DNA of 64,000 nucleotides from Marisediminitalea lipolytica (GCF_001758465.1 NZ_MJIC01000001.1:106101-170100), one strand, 5' to 3'. Positions 27,879-39,831 are shown, numbered from the stretch's first letter. Made by a program: numbers and translations. The notes: generated by a model from the sequence alone, not told the origin.

Positions 27879-30455
27879 TTAAAACGCGTAAGTCAGCGTT
27901 AACGAGAAGGTGCGACCCGCAGAAGGTTTTACTACCACAGAGTCGAACAAATCAGCTGAGGTGAAGTAATCTTCATCCAGCAGGTTGTTAACCTGTAACA
28001 GACCGGTAAACGGACCCTGAGCGTAGCTGACAGAGCCGTTCACAATGCTGTAGCTTGGCAGCATAGTGGTTTGCAGAATGTCAGTGTAGGTTTCGTCTAC
28101 CCAGGTTAAACCCAGACTACCGGTTACGTCACCTTCGCCCAGTTCCTGTGCCCAGGTACCGTATACGCTGATGATATTATCCGGCAGACCGCCGCGTTCC
28201 AGACGGGTATTCATGCCGACAAACGCTGAGCGAGGACCGGCAATACGACCACCATAAACATCCTGTGGGTTTAAACCATTTTGCGCAGCAAAGTCTGCAC
28301 CATTAATTACCGCCAGCGCGCCGTTACTGACCTCTTCGGTATTGGTGTGAGTGGCAGTGGCTAAAATAGACAGGTTATCGCTAATCAGCGCACGCATTTC
28401 AAATTCCAAACCATCACCATAAACCGCTACCAGTGCACCGGTCTGGCTGTCACGATAGGTTTTATCCTGATCGTACCAGGCCACAGCCGTGTACAGGTGG
28501 TTATCCAGCAGGTTCATCTTGATACCTACTTCCTGTAGCGTCGACTCCTGGATGTACTCGCTGTTTTCGATAGTGGTAGGAATAATACCACCCAGCTGGT
28601 TAGTACTCAGCGAGTTAGACTCAGAGTAGGTGATATAAGGAATAATGCCATCAGCATTGTATGACAAGCTGGTGTTATAGCTGAACGCAGTATCGTTACC
28701 GGTAATTACTCCGTTACCTTGTGGATCACCTAAGTAGGACACCCAGCCATTTTCAGACTCAACGTCAAAGTAATCGTAACGCGCACCTAACAACAGGTTA
28801 AAGTTGCCATAGGTAATGTCAGTCAGGAAGAACGTACCCACGTTAGCGGCTTTAGACAAATGCACTTCATTGAAGTTACGGGTCAGCGTACCTTCCACAC
28901 CGGTTACATTGCCATCGGCGTCATAGATAAGCTCCGCATACTCATACGGGTCGAATGACGCCGGTGATGTCCGGTCGTTAGGCGTTGGCCCTACCGAAAT
29001 ATCACGGAAATCAAAGGTTTCATCCATCCATGCGGCCCAGTTTTCCAGGTGCTCTTCGCGGTAGTTTACGCCCACAATGCTGTTAGCCGTAAAGTCGTCG
29101 CCTTCGTATTCGAAGGTCAGGCTACTGCGTAATTCATACAGGTAAGCATCAGGGTAGTAAGCAGTAAAGCCCCAGCTTTGATATTTGGTGTGATCCATGT
29201 AGTCGTAAAACGCTTCGTTCTTCCACACAGTACCACTTTCAAACTCATGGGTAATATCAAAATAGGCTGTAATGGCTGTGGTGTCGGCATAGTCGTGATC
29301 ATCAATAAAGGTGGTTTGATGGTCAATCTGTACGGTACCCACATCGGTTAATGCATAAGGATTAGCCAGTGAACGATCCGCCAGGAAGTTACCAAACCCA
29401 CCGGCACAGCTTACTTCAAAACCATTGTAAACGGCGTTGCCAGCTCCCGCCTCAGCAGCAGTACACCAGCTGTTGACGTTACTGAAAGCGTTGTTCAGGA
29501 AGCTAGGCGCAAAAGGCGCGATAAACGATGATTCCTGTGGCAGCAGGGTGTCTGCGCCAATCGGGTTATCGGAGTTGCGGATTGGCGCGGCACCAGTAAT
29601 GTAGGTACCGTTATCAATCAAATCCTGGGTTACACGGTTCCAGCCTGGTACCTGGATACTGTCGGTGGTCTGATACTGCACACCAAACTGTAAGGTAGTG
29701 CTGTCTGATAAATCAAAATCTACCGCCGCCTGAACCAGCTCACTGGAAGGCTCATAGCCGTCATAAAATGATTCAGAGTCTTCTACTTCGGCGAATAATT
29801 GCAAACCACCGTATTTACCGCCAATTTCCAGCGGGATCCCCAGACTACCGGACACAATACGCTGATTGTACGAGCCAACGGTTACTGAGATATCACCGGT
29901 CACTTCGTCAATGTATTTACTGCCGCCAACCTTAGCTGACTTAGGCGTGTAGTTAAGCTGACCGCCCACACTACCACTGCCGTATAAAGGCGATACCGGC
30001 CCACGCATAACTTCGAGTTTCTCTGCACCACGGACGATAGTGTTAAACGCACCAGGGTTAGCTATGCGGCGGAAACCACGGAAGTAGTTATCAGCAGGTT
30101 CACCACGAATATCCATGGCTCCTTTAATACCAAAAAACGAGCTGGTAAAGGCGCCCGGGGTTAGTCGAACCAGGTCATCAACACTACGCAGGGCAAATTT
30201 ATCGACCAGATCTTCACTGATCTCGGTTATAGAACGCGGGGTTTCATACAGGCTTTTGTCTAAACCAAAAGCACTGCTGTTTTCACCGCTCGGCATAATT
30301 GAGTAATAGTCAGCTTTTTTGCCCAGAACATCTATTTTCTCTACGTCAGCTTCGCTGACTTCTGATGTTTCCTGAGCAACAGCGGTAATCTGACTGCTTA
30401 ACAGTACTAAGGCAATACCGGCTGCTATCGGATTGAAAGAATACTTGTGCTTCAT
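27879..30455 (-). CDS. TonB-dependent siderophore-type outer-membrane receptor
   Basis: The 858-residue protein has a signal peptide (about 1-27, ending AVAQE), a plug domain (about 55-165, including RGFRRIANPGAF and YGSGSVGGQLNY), and a 22-strand barrel ending in LTLTYAF with a terminal Phe. The layout and the plug motifs fit ferric-siderophore receptors, although other ligands are possible. No siderophore genes are near. The 390-base gap upstream to 30845 holds no gene or clear Fur box that I can see. Confidence 0.9.
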   Translation of the reverse strand: MKHKYSFNPIAAGIALVLLSSQITAVAQETSEVSEADVEKIDVLGKKADYYSIMPSGENSSAFGLDKSLYETPRSITEISEDLVDKFALRSVDDLVRLTPGAFTSSFFGIKGAMDIRGEPADNYFRGFRRIANPGAFNTIVRGAEKLEVMRGPVSPLYGSGSVGGQLNYTPKSAKVGGSKYIDEVTGDISVTVGSYNQRIVSGSLGIPLEIGGKYGGLQLFAEVEDSESFYDGYEPSSELVQAAVDFDLSDSTTLQFGVQYQTTDSIQVPGWNRVTQDLIDNGTYITGAAPIRNSDNPIGADTLLPQESSFIAPFAPSFLNNAFSNVNSWCTAAEAGAGNAVYNGFEVSCAGGFGNFLADRSLANPYALTDVGTVQIDHQTTFIDDHDYADTTAITAYFDITHEFESGTVWKNEAFYDYMDHTKYQSWGFTAYYPDAYLYELRSSLTFEYEGDDFTANSIVGVNYREEHLENWAAWMDETFDFRDISVGPTPNDRTSPASFDPYEYAELIYDADGNVTGVEGTLTRNFNEVHLSKAANVGTFFLTDITYGNFNLLLGARYDYFDVESENGWVSYLGDPQGNGVITGNDTAFSYNTSLSYNADGIIPYITYSESNSLSTNQLGGIIPTTIENSEYIQESTLQEVGIKMNLLDNHLYTAVAWYDQDKTYRDSQTGALVAVYGDGLEFEMRALISDNLSILATATHTNTEEVSNGALAVINGADFAAQNGLNPQDVYGGRIAGPRSAFVGMNTRLERGGLPDNIISVYGTWAQELGEGDVTGSLGLTWVDETYTDILQTTMLPSYSIVNGSVSYAQGPFTGLLQVNNLLDEDYFTSADLFDSVVVKPSAGRTFSLTLTYAF

Positions 30456-30845
30456 AGAATTCCCTGTTGAGTGTTATGGAAAAGTCCCGCCTCCCTGAGA
30501 GCACAACTCGTGCCAAAACCTGACCATTTGGTCTGAATAAATCAAAAGTATAAAACAGAGTATTTATATTTGTCTTTTTATAATGGTGATAAAGTCTTTA
30601 ATTAACAGTGGTTTGAGGTGTATTTTGGGGTGGTGTGAAGTAAAACGACCGACTACCGGGTTTGGCGTAAATGACACGTGGGCCGGGATGTTAAATCATC
30701 GAATTGCGGGTATTTGCACCAAAAAAATCATCCCTTGCACGATAAGTAAACAACCTGGTGCGATAAAATGCAGCGAGAATGCATAACAGTGCAACAAAAG
30801 CATAATTTGCTATAGTTGATTGTCGGCTTTTTAAAACAGGAGTTT

Positions 30846-31388
30846 ATGGTGTTAACACAATCAGATACTGCGCTAATAGTGATTGATATTCAGGGCAAGT
30901 TAGCCCGTTTAATGGATAACAGTGACAGCATGATTAGCGCCACGGCAATCCTCACAAAAGCCATGCAAACGCTGGGTATTCCGGTGCTGTTTGTTGAGCA
31001 GCTACCCGATAAACTGGGGAGTACCGTGGATGAGCTTAAACCCCTCATTCCCGCTGGAGATGCCTTTGCCAAGGCGACCTTTAGTGCGCTTAAAACAGAA
31101 AGCATTGAACAACAGCTAGCGGCCATAAACCGCCAGCAATGGCTGGTATGCGGTATCGAAGCCCATATTTGTGTGTATCAAACCGTCATGGATCTGCTGG
31201 CCAGTGGTAAAGAGGTGCATTTGGTCACTGATGGCATCGCGTCGCGGGATCCTCTCAACAAGCAGCTGGCAATAAGCAAAATGCACGCTGCCGGAGCGCA
31301 GCTGACCGGTGTGGAAATGGCCATTTTTGAATTGTTAGAACGGGCCGACACGCAGGCATTTAAAGCCATATTACCGCTGATTAAATAA
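30846..31388 (+). CDS. Isochorismatase family cysteine hydrolase
   Basis: The 180-residue protein has the catalytic triad of the family: Asp in ALIVIDIQGKL, Lys in FAKATFSAL, and Cys in GIEAHICVYQT. It resembles YcaC-like hydrolases of unknown substrate rather than EntB, as it has no carrier domain. A TTG at 30816 is in frame, but the ATG at 30846 has AGGAG upstream and is chosen. It appears monocistronic, with a probable terminator at 31405. Confidence 0.88.
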   Translation: MVLTQSDTALIVIDIQGKLARLMDNSDSMISATAILTKAMQTLGIPVLFVEQLPDKLGSTVDELKPLIPAGDAFAKATFSALKTESIEQQLAAINRQQWLVCGIEAHICVYQTVMDLLASGKEVHLVTDGIASRDPLNKQLAISKMHAAGAQLTGVEMAIFELLERADTQAFKAILPLIK

Positions 31389-31404
31389 GGTAAAAGCCGG
31401 CATA

Positions 31405-31450
31405 AATTGGTATGTCAGCCGCTGTTTGTGTACCAATTAGTGGTTTTTTT
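31405..31450 (+). terminator. Probable terminator after the isochorismatase-like gene
   Basis: AATTGGTA and TACCAATT can pair around an 18-base loop, followed by AGTGGTTTTTTT. A role as a pheST leader attenuator is possible but not supported by a visible leader peptide. Confidence 0.5.
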
Positions 31451-31590
31451 GAATTTATTTGCTTAAATCAGCTTGTTAGGGTAGCCGCGGCTTTTATCCT
31501 TTGTGTAAAATAACGGCCTTTTATTTGCCCGCTGGTCAGGCTGCTTATTGGTTAAGCCGCAGGATAGTGGGTGTTAGCAGCAAATTTTAG

Positions 31591-32589
<999 letters not shown>

Positions 32590-32600
32590 GGCAAAGCAAA

Positions 32601-34988
32601 ATGAAATTCAGTGAAAAATGGTTAAGAGAGTGGGTAAATCCCGCCGTATCACGGGATGAGCTGTGCGAACAATTGAGCATGGCTGGTCTGGAAGTAGATG
32701 GTGTAGAGCCGGTCGCCGGTGATTTCAGCGGTGTGGTAATTGGCGAAGTGGTGGAGTGCGGTCAGCATCCTAACGCCGATAAACTGCGCGTAACGAAAAT
32801 TAACGTGGGTGAAGACGAGCTGCTGGACATCGTGTGCGGTGCGCCAAACTGTCGTGCAGGCTTAAAAGTGGCCGTGGCCAAAGTGGGCGCGGTATTACCA
32901 GGCGATTTTAAAATTAAGAAAGCAAAGCTGCGTGGCGAGCCGTCTTTTGGCATGCTGTGTAGTTACTCAGAGCTGGGCGTAAGCGACGATCACAGCGGTA
33001 TTATTGAACTGGCACTGGATGCGCCTGTGGGTGCTGATGTTCGCGAATATCTGGGCCTGGACGATGTCACCATTGAAGTGGATCTGACGCCAAACCGCGC
33101 AGACTGCTTAGGCCTGCGCGGTATTGCCCGTGAAGTAGGCGTACTAAATAAAGCCGACGTGTGCGAGCCTGAAATTGCGCCGGTTGCAGCCACTATCGAC
33201 GATAAGCTGGCTATTACCTTAAGTGCACCACAGGCATGTTCGCGTTATTTAGGCCGCGTAATCAAAGGTGTGGATGTTAAAGCAGAGTCGCCTCTGTGGC
33301 TGACCGAGAAGCTGCGTCGTAGCGGTATTCGTAACATCGACCCGATTGTAGATGTAACCAACTTTGTATTACTTGAGCTTGGTCACCCAATGCACGCATT
33401 TAACCTGGCGTCTATCGACGGTGGCATTAACGTGCGCATGGCTGAAGCCGGTGAAAAACTGGTGCTGCTGGATGAGTCTGAAGTTGAGTTAAAAGACAAC
33501 ACTCTGGTTATTGCTGATGACAACAAAGCGCTGGCCATGGCCGGTATCTTTGGTGGCCTGCATTCTGGTACCGACGAAAATACCACAGATATCCTGCTGG
33601 AAAGTGCGTTTTTCCACCCGGATACCATTATGGGTAAAGCCCGTCAGTACGGCTTGCATACCGATGCATCGCACCGTTATGAGCGCGGTGTTGATCCGCA
33701 GCTGCAAGCCACGGCCATGGAACGCGCAACCCAGTTGATTCTGGATATTTGTGGCGGTCAGGCAGGGCCGGTAGTTGAAGCGGTGAGTGAAGCGGATATT
33801 CCGGTTCGTGCTGAAGTGACTTTACGTAAAGCGCGCCTGGCTAAAGTGCTGGGTATTGATATCCCGGCCGCAACCGTTAGCGAAATTCTGGCGAGACTGG
33901 GTCTGGATGCAAAAGAATCTGACGAAGGCTGGGTGGCTACTGCACCAAGCTATCGCTTTGATATCGAGATTGAAGAAGATCTGATTGAAGAAGTGGCACG
34001 GGTATACGGTTACAACAGTATTGCTAATCAGGCACCAGTGGCGGCGCTGGCCATGATCCCGGCCAGTGAGAAGGAATTATCAGTTAACGCGGTAAAATCA
34101 GTACTGCTTAATCGTGGTTACAACGAAGCCATTACCTATTCGTTTGTTGATCCAAAAGTACAAAATGCACTTTTCCCTGAGAGTAATGGCCTTGTGCTGC
34201 CACATCCTATATCTGCAGACATGTCGATTATGCGTGTGAGTTTGTGGCCGGGTCTGTTACAGGCAACCTCTTACAACCAGAAACGCCAGCAACAGCGTAT
34301 TCGGTTGTTTGAAACCGGGCTACGCTTTATTCCGGATGCCGATGCACCTAATGGAATTAACCAACAACCCATGCTGGCGGGTGTGGTGGCTGGTCGTCGT
34401 TTTGATGAACATTGGGACAGAGATGACAAGCCAGTCGACTTTTTTGATGCAAAAGCAGACGTTGAAGCACTTTTAGCATTGACTGCAAAGGAAAAAACGG
34501 TCACTTTTAATACAGAAACACATTCTGCATTACATCCGGGTATGTCGGCAGCGGTTTACATGGACGATAAATGTGTTGGTTGGCTGGGTGCGGTACATCC
34601 GCAGTTCAGCAAACAATTAGGTACCAACGGACGCGTTTTTGTGTTTGAAATTGAATTAGCGGCGCTGACAAACCGCGAATTACCTCAGGCACAGCCCGTT
34701 TCTAAGTACCCGGCAAACCGTCGTGATATCGCCATTACAGTGGCTGCAGACGTTAAAGTTGGCGATATAATAAATTTTGTTGGAAAAATTGGCGTAAATC
34801 AATTAGTTGGCCTAAACTTGTTCGATGTGTATACAGGACAGGGAATTGCCGATGGTTACAAGAGTCTGGCATTGTCATTAATCCTGCAGGATCCAGGCAA
34901 AACACTGGAAGATGCAGAGATACAAGCAGCGGTAGATTCGGTGATTCGGGGGCTTGAATCCGAATTCGGGGCAGCGTTAAGAGAGTAA
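32601..34988 (+). CDS. pheT: Phenylalanyl-tRNA synthetase beta subunit
   Basis: The 795-residue subunit shows the usual order: tRNA-binding OB fold (about 39-150), B3/B4 editing domain (about 210-390), B5 domain (about 400-475), catalytic-like core, and the C-terminal FDX-ACB anticodon-binding domain (about 700-795; [14 protein letters not shown]). It lies in one operon with pheS and ihfA, spaced 11 and 5 bases. Confidence 0.98.
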   Translation: MKFSEKWLREWVNPAVSRDELCEQLSMAGLEVDGVEPVAGDFSGVVIGEVVECGQHPNADKLRVTKINVGEDELLDIVCGAPNCRAGLKVAVAKVGAVLPGDFKIKKAKLRGEPSFGMLCSYSELGVSDDHSGIIELALDAPVGADVREYLGLDDVTIEVDLTPNRADCLGLRGIAREVGVLNKADVCEPEIAPVAATIDDKLAITLSAPQACSRYLGRVIKGVDVKAESPLWLTEKLRRSGIRNIDPIVDVTNFVLLELGHPMHAFNLASIDGGINVRMAEAGEKLVLLDESEVELKDNTLVIADDNKALAMAGIFGGLHSGTDENTTDILLESAFFHPDTIMGKARQYGLHTDASHRYERGVDPQLQATAMERATQLILDICGGQAGPVVEAVSEADIPVRAEVTLRKARLAKVLGIDIPAATVSEILARLGLDAKESDEGWVATAPSYRFDIEIEEDLIEEVARVYGYNSIANQAPVAALAMIPASEKELSVNAVKSVLLNRGYNEAITYSFVDPKVQNALFPESNGLVLPHPISADMSIMRVSLWPGLLQATSYNQKRQQQRIRLFETGLRFIPDADAPNGINQQPMLAGVVAGRRFDEHWDRDDKPVDFFDAKADVEALLALTAKEKTVTFNTETHSALHPGMSAAVYMDDKCVGWLGAVHPQFSKQLGTNGRVFVFEIELAALTNRELPQAQPVSKYPANRRDIAITVAADVKVGDIINFVGKIGVNQLVGLNLFDVYTGQGIADGYKSLALSLILQDPGKTLEDAEIQAAVDSVIRGLESEFGAALRE

Positions 34989-34993
34989 AATTT

Positions 34994-35293
34994 ATGGCAC
35001 TAACCAAAGCCGAAATGGCTGAACACTTATTCGAGAAACTGGGTATCAACAAAAAGGACGCTAAAGATTTAGTGGAAGCGTTTTTTGAGGAAATAAAAGG
35101 CGCACTGGAGTCCGGTGAACAAGTGAAACTTTCCGGTTTTGGTAATTTTGATTTGCGTGATAAGAACGAACGTCCGGGCCGCAACCCAAAAACCGGCGAA
35201 GACATTCCGATTAAAGCGCGCCGGGTGGTGACTTTCCGTCCGGGTCAAAAGCTCAAAAGTCGGGTGGAAAACACTAAACCACCCACAGAGTAG
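34994..35293 (+). CDS. ihfA: Integration host factor alpha subunit
   Basis: The 99-residue DNA-bending protein has the HU/IHF signature [20 protein letters not shown] and the beta-arm proline, and fits IhfA rather than HU by sequence ([20 protein letters not shown]). It forms a heterodimer with IhfB for DNA bending in recombination, replication and transcription. It ends the pheST-ihfA operon, five bases after pheT, an arrangement conserved in gammaproteobacteria. Confidence 0.97.
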   Translation: MALTKAEMAEHLFEKLGINKKDAKDLVEAFFEEIKGALESGEQVKLSGFGNFDLRDKNERPGRNPKTGEDIPIKARRVVTFRPGQKLKSRVENTKPPTE

Positions 35294-35318
35294 TCATTAA
35301 TCTGACTTTATAAATGGG

Positions 35319-35355
35319 GCAAGCGCCTGCATCAAGCAGGCGCTTGCTGCTATTT
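35319..35355 (+). terminator. Terminator of the pheST-ihfA operon
   Basis: GCAAGCGCCTGC and GCAGGCGCTTGC form a perfect 12-base-pair stem with an ATCAA loop, followed by TGCTATTTTCTTT. The T-run is interrupted. Confidence 0.8.
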
Positions 35356-35466
35356 TCTTTCGCTAAAGCAACGATTAAAGCGGTAACGTGCAATGCGTTA
35401 GCAGGCTAATCGTAGTAAACTCACTTCTGTTATTTCTTAATTCATTTCATTGTCTTACAGGTTGTT

Positions 35467-36027
35467 ATGTCATTCAGTAAAGTACTTGTGATTGTTGGCG
35501 TTATTTTGCTGGCAGGGTTGGCTTATTGGCAGGTTGCAGACGAGCCGCCGCCGCTGGAGAACTACAGCGATGCGCAATTAGCATCAATGGCGTTTCGTCA
35601 GCAGATATTACATGCCAGCGATTTAGTGGCCGGTGTTGCCGAAGCCATTGAACGGAATGACGATGAGGCAATTACCCGGTGGCAGCAAAAAGCCATAGAG
35701 GTTGCCGTAGCTGCCGAACTGGCTGACAGTGATCTTGAGTTTATCCGTTCCGAAAAAGGCCGGGATTATCTGATTTTTCACGCTAAACGGGCGTTATTTA
35801 ATAAAGGATTTGAACAACACTATTACCAGCTAAAAGGCATTGATGCGCTGAAAAGCGAGTTCCCGGAAGCGCGGGATTTATTTGCCGAAGCCGATAAGCT
35901 GATTGCAGCCCGTGATGCCATTATTCTTGATATTGCCAGTGAGCTTAAAGATGATGACACCACCGAGGAAGAAGCGTTGAGTCAGGCTAAGACACTGTGG
36001 CAGGAACGATTTCGCCAGACAGATTAA
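35467..36027 (+). CDS. Membrane-anchored protein of unknown function
   Basis: The 186-residue protein has one N-terminal hydrophobic segment (about 5-24; VLVIVGVILLAGLAYWQV) with no signal-cleavage site that I trust, then a soluble, strongly helical, acidic domain ending in KDDDTTEEEALSQAKTLWQERF. It should be anchored in the inner membrane with the helical part outside. I do not recognise the family. It stands alone between ihfA and the convergent zinc-ribbon gene. Confidence 0.7.
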   Translation: MSFSKVLVIVGVILLAGLAYWQVADEPPPLENYSDAQLASMAFRQQILHASDLVAGVAEAIERNDDEAITRWQQKAIEVAVAAELADSDLEFIRSEKGRDYLIFHAKRALFNKGFEQHYYQLKGIDALKSEFPEARDLFAEADKLIAARDAIILDIASELKDDDTTEEEALSQAKTLWQERFRQTD

Positions 36028-36051
36028 GTAATGCCGTGTTCAGGCTGGCGA

Positions 36052-36552
36052 TCACCCTTGAATGAGCCAGTCGGCCAGGTCAAGCAACCGGTCGATTTTG
36101 TTAAATTCCTTGCGCTGACTATCCCGCAGATGCGGCATCCCTTCAATGCTGACAGGCCTGTGCTCCGCCAATAAATGTTGGCGTAACATAGCCCGCTCTT
36201 TTGCGTTAAGCATTAATGATTGCAACTTTTTCAGCTCCCCGGTATCCAGCCAGATACCGCCACAGCCGGGACATTCATCAATTTCGACGACATGTAAGGG
36301 GCTGTAATAGCGACGCAGCATCACAGTCTCGCTGCACGTAGGGCAATTAACCCGAGCATCAATCGATGGCAGGGGATGATGAAACTGACTCAGATGCCGG
36401 GCCAGAGCCTGGCCTCTGGCCTCCTCGCCGGATTCAAATAAAGCCAGTGTCTGGTTAGTTAAAAAGACGCCACCGGTTTTTTCACTCACATACACCGCCA
36501 CTTTACCCACGTTGACTTTAGTCAGTGGTGTCGCGGTTCGTGGGCACTGCAT
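36052..36552 (-). CDS. Zinc-ribbon (zf-TFIIB type) protein
   Basis: This 166-residue protein has a CPTC pair near residue 62 and a CPGCGGIWLDTGELKKL motif near 95, which is the zf-TFIIB domain consensus. The N-terminal CPRTATPL may contribute another Cys. The family is widespread in bacteria with no proven role. It is followed on the same strand by nothing close; upstream is the disrupted acetyltransferase gene. Confidence 0.8.
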   Translation of the reverse strand: MQCPRTATPLTKVNVGKVAVYVSEKTGGVFLTNQTLALFESGEEARGQALARHLSQFHHPLPSIDARVNCPTCSETVMLRRYYSPLHVVEIDECPGCGGIWLDTGELKKLQSLMLNAKERAMLRQHLLAEHRPVSIEGMPHLRDSQRKEFNKIDRLLDLADWLIQG

Positions 36553-36573
36553 AGTAAATCCTTTATTCGTTTG

Positions 36574-37010
36574 CTACAGGTTTATTATTGCCAGCATGTC
36601 ATCACCGTCGTCATCCATGCCCGCCTCGACAAAACCAAAGGAGGCATAAAATTCTGAGGCGACAGGATTGTTGGGGTTGTAACAAATCTCAATGGTTTGC
36701 ACCCACGGATTGGCTTTAATTTCGGCAATTGCCAGCCTCATGGCAAGACGGCCATAGCCCTGATTCTGAAACTGCTGATCAATCATAAAGCGCCATATGG
36801 ACACTTTATTCTCGCTTTCCTGTACCCACATGAAAAACCAACCGGATCTTCGTTACAGTAAATGGCTTTACAGGTGTAGCCTGAGTTGTAATGAGATTCA
36901 ACCAGCGACCACATATTGCAGGCAACATAATCCTGCTGAGATTCGGCAACGTCCAGATCACACACTGCCTCGTAATTATCGGCGTTGATGTCACGCAATG
37001 AAATAGCCAT
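36574..37010 (-). pseudogene. GNAT family acetyltransferase, frameshifted at a T-run
   Basis: Two overlapping frames together give one GNAT protein of about 145 residues. The first frame (MAISLRDINADNYEAV to NEDPVGF) runs from 37010, and the second (FMWVQESENKVSIWRF onward, with the acetyl-CoA loop QNQGYGRLAMRLA) begins near 36832. They are joined by adding one T to the run of five T in coding orientation near 36830. Either the gene is broken or there is a sequencing error in the homopolymer. The substrate is unknown; context gives no hint. Confidence 0.8.
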
Positions 37011-37481
37011 TTACTGTGCGGCTAGTGGCGCAAAGGTCGCGCGGGTAAGCGTGGCCAGTAATTGTGGCGATAATTCTATTTCCAGTCCTCGTTTGCCGGC
37101 ACTGCAATAAAGGGTATCCAGCTGATTGGCGCTATCATCAATAAACGTGACCAGTGCTTTTTTCTGGCCAAGCGGGCTTACACCGCCGAGCACATAGCCA
37201 GAGCTGCTCTCGACTTTTGCCGGTGCCGCCATTTGAGCTTTTTTGGCTTTGGCCGCTTTGGCCAGTTGCTTTAAGTTTAACTGATGGGTAACCGGTACAA
37301 CGGCAACCACCAGTTTGCCATTATCAAGCTCTGCCACCAGTGTTTTAAACACCGCGGGCGCTGGCAGCGACAGTTTTTCAACGGCTTCCAGACCATAGGA
37401 TTCAGCTTGCTTATCGTGGTCATATTTAAGCACCCGATGAGGGTGCTTACCGCGTTCTAACAACTTAATTGCGGGTGTCAT
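37011..37481 (-). CDS. ybaK: Cys-tRNA(Pro)/Cys-tRNA(Cys) deacylase YbaK/EbsC type
   Basis: The 156-residue protein matches YbaK throughout: MTPAIKLLERGKHPHRVLKY at the start, a catalytic-region KTLVAE, VPVTHQLNLKQLAKAAKAKK, and GGVSPLGQKK with the conserved substrate-contacting region. It removes Cys wrongly attached to tRNA-Pro after ProRS mischarging. Its stop lies directly next to the start of the broken acetyltransferase gene, so the two may share a transcript. Confidence 0.93.
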   Translation of the reverse strand: MTPAIKLLERGKHPHRVLKYDHDKQAESYGLEAVEKLSLPAPAVFKTLVAELDNGKLVVAVVPVTHQLNLKQLAKAAKAKKAQMAAPAKVESSSGYVLGGVSPLGQKKALVTFIDDSANQLDTLYCSAGKRGLEIELSPQLLATLTRATFAPLAAQ

Positions 37482-37515
37482 TCAAACGGCGTCCTTAACT
37501 GCTCTCTTTATCCCG

Positions 37516-39831
37516 TTACTTTGGCATAAAGGTTAACGTATGCAAAGGTTTACCCGGCAGCAAGGGAGTCATTCTGTGGTTGGCGTAATCATCAAACCCG
37601 GCTTTATAGTAATCTGACAATGGATGACCCGATTGACCGCCAGGCACGGTTAACACTGCTTTATCCAGGTGAGCCGGGCGAATAAACAAGCGCTGTGAAG
37701 CGCCAAAAGTACGGGTTTGCACGGCAGGCATAAAGGTATCGCCGTAGGCTGGAATTTGCGCCATATTAAGGGCTTTTCCGAAGAACGGGATCTGACCGGC
37801 AAAAGGATGGGTAATGGCCTGAACATTCACTTTACCCCAGGCGAGGGTAGATAAGTCTTCTGACGCACCGTATTGGTCGATTAACTGCTGTTTGGCTAAC
37901 TGATACTGATTAAGCATAAAGCTTTGCCAGTTACTCTCGCCTTCGGGTAACCACTGGGTATTCTCACTACGAATAAGTTGCCACATGCCGGGCTCGAGGT
38001 AATGAGATACTGCGCCAAGGGAAAGCTCCTTGGCTTTGATGGCCTCGTTAACAGGAGCAAAAGTGGCATTAAGCACTTGTCGACGGAAGTGTTTTACCAG
38101 CGTGTAGCCGACTGACTCAGCACAGGCGCAGTTTTGCCAGTTTTCCAGGGCGGCGATATCGGCTGCAAAATGGCCTGAATTACGATTCATCAACTGGCGC
38201 AGCAGCGCATGCCAGGGTTGCATAAAGCGCGCTTCGTTATCCAGCTGGATCTGATAAAAGCGGGCTTCGTCAAACTGGGGGTAGTCGAACAAGCGGTCGC
38301 GAATTTGTGTGGCCCGGGCACCCAAAGAATAGCCACCGTCGCCGTAGCGGGTCAGGTCATTTGTACTCATTACCCGTGAGTTGGCGGTCCAGATACGATG
38401 AGACTCAGGGTTCATGACCACCGGTAGATTAAATTCTTCCGCGCCCCATAAATCGTCCAGTTCGGCTGGCGTGATGGCGGTATCATGAGGGACTTTTCGC
38501 GCTGGCACCGTACCGGCTGGCATCCAGGCAATATTACCCTGGGTATCACCAATAGCGATGTTTTGCACTGGCATGCCCAGTTTTCTGACGATGGGCAGTG
38601 CTTCCAGCACACTTAGCCTGGTATCCAGCTGATTAAGCATCAGGTTAACAGCATAAGGTTCCAGCGCTGCCCATTTGAGTGCATAAAAGCGTGCACCTAA
38701 CTGATGCACCGGACCATAGTCACTGGTTAATCGCTGATACTTCTCGACCCGATCCTTGACCTTAATGGTTTCATCAACGGTTTTGACTTCGCTACGGTCG
38801 ATTTGTACCCAATCCGCCGTATCGATATACCCGTTGGTGAATCCCCAGGCAATGTGCCCATTGGTACCAGCAATAATGCCGGGCACGCCGGGCAAAGAAA
38901 CGCCCGTCAGTGAGATATCCTGACTTTCCACGTTGTAATTAAGCTGGGCCCGGTACCAAATAATTGGCACCCGCAGGCCAAGGTGCATGTCGCTGGCGAG
39001 CAGGGCATCGCCGGTTGCGGTTAGCGCACCACCCACAATCCAGTTGTTGCTGCCAATTTCTTCACGAAAAGGTATCGGAGATGCTACACGGGTTGTTGGC
39101 GTTGATGGTTTGGCAGTAAGCGGCGGAATATCCACTTTTGACTGTAACCGGCTAGTATCTAACGCCGCCTGATACTGACTCGGTTGCAGGATAAAATCGA
39201 CCATGGGCTGACCAAACTGGTGTTTGAGTTCGGTTAGGGTCAGATCCCGATTAATGGTGCCGGACTGCAAATCCATATACATACTGAGAATAACCAGCAA
39301 GCTGTCGGCGGGTTGCCAGGGCGCCTGGGCAAAATTGGTCAGGATATATTCAAACGGGCGGGCGCTTTGTTCAGCCAGGGCCTGATTAACGCCCTCACTG
39401 TAAGCGACGAGGATTTCCTGTTGGGCTGCCGGTAAGGTTTTAAACATTGCCTCGGCATGGCGACGAAATTGATAAAAGCGGCCGGTTTTATCGGCTTTTA
39501 AGGCCATTTCGCCCAGCCACTCGGCCAACTCGCCGGCGGCAACGCGACGCTGGAGATCCATCTGGAAAAAACGGTCCTGGCCATGGGCAAAACCAAGCAG
39601 ATACATGGCTTCTTTGCGCGAGTCGGCCTGGATAATGGCCTGGCCTAAAGCGTCACGGGACAACGTTGCCGGTTGCTGAACCTGGCTGACCAGACGATCG
39701 CCATCCAGTGCAGGCAGCGACTGACGCAGAGTAAGGTAAACCGCCATAACCGCCACAATCAACAGGCCAATTACCCCTAAGCTAATCCGCTTTAACCAAT
39801 TTAACACGTGTAATACTCCCTGTTTTTTCAT
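37516..39831 (-). CDS. Penicillin acylase family Ntn-hydrolase
   Basis: The 771-residue precursor has an N-terminal hydrophobic segment (about 16-37) that exports or anchors it. The autocatalytic Ser is Ser261 in EIGSNNW, preceded by Gly260, where the chain is cut into alpha and beta subunits. Other family features are GVPGIIAGTNGHIAWGFTNG and MNPESHRIWTANSRV. Relatives hydrolyse penicillins, acyl-homoserine lactones or other N-acyl compounds; the true substrate cannot be told. It stands alone, divergent from nagZ. Confidence 0.92.
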   Translation of the reverse strand: MKKQGVLHVLNWLKRISLGVIGLLIVAVMAVYLTLRQSLPALDGDRLVSQVQQPATLSRDALGQAIIQADSRKEAMYLLGFAHGQDRFFQMDLQRRVAAGELAEWLGEMALKADKTGRFYQFRRHAEAMFKTLPAAQQEILVAYSEGVNQALAEQSARPFEYILTNFAQAPWQPADSLLVILSMYMDLQSGTINRDLTLTELKHQFGQPMVDFILQPSQYQAALDTSRLQSKVDIPPLTAKPSTPTTRVASPIPFREEIGSNNWIVGGALTATGDALLASDMHLGLRVPIIWYRAQLNYNVESQDISLTGVSLPGVPGIIAGTNGHIAWGFTNGYIDTADWVQIDRSEVKTVDETIKVKDRVEKYQRLTSDYGPVHQLGARFYALKWAALEPYAVNLMLNQLDTRLSVLEALPIVRKLGMPVQNIAIGDTQGNIAWMPAGTVPARKVPHDTAITPAELDDLWGAEEFNLPVVMNPESHRIWTANSRVMSTNDLTRYGDGGYSLGARATQIRDRLFDYPQFDEARFYQIQLDNEARFMQPWHALLRQLMNRNSGHFAADIAALENWQNCACAESVGYTLVKHFRRQVLNATFAPVNEAIKAKELSLGAVSHYLEPGMWQLIRSENTQWLPEGESNWQSFMLNQYQLAKQQLIDQYGASEDLSTLAWGKVNVQAITHPFAGQIPFFGKALNMAQIPAYGDTFMPAVQTRTFGASQRLFIRPAHLDKAVLTVPGGQSGHPLSDYYKAGFDDYANHRMTPLLPGKPLHTLTFMPK

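Noticed and set aside
30456..30600. A Fur box in front of the TonB receptor gene
   Set aside because: There are AT-rich stretches, but none matches the GATAATGATAATCATTATC pattern well enough.
30583..30786. A 67-codon reading frame upstream of the isochorismatase-like gene
   Set aside because: No ribosome binding site, odd composition with many Cys and Trp, and no recognisable pattern. The region is probably only the promoter area of two divergent genes.
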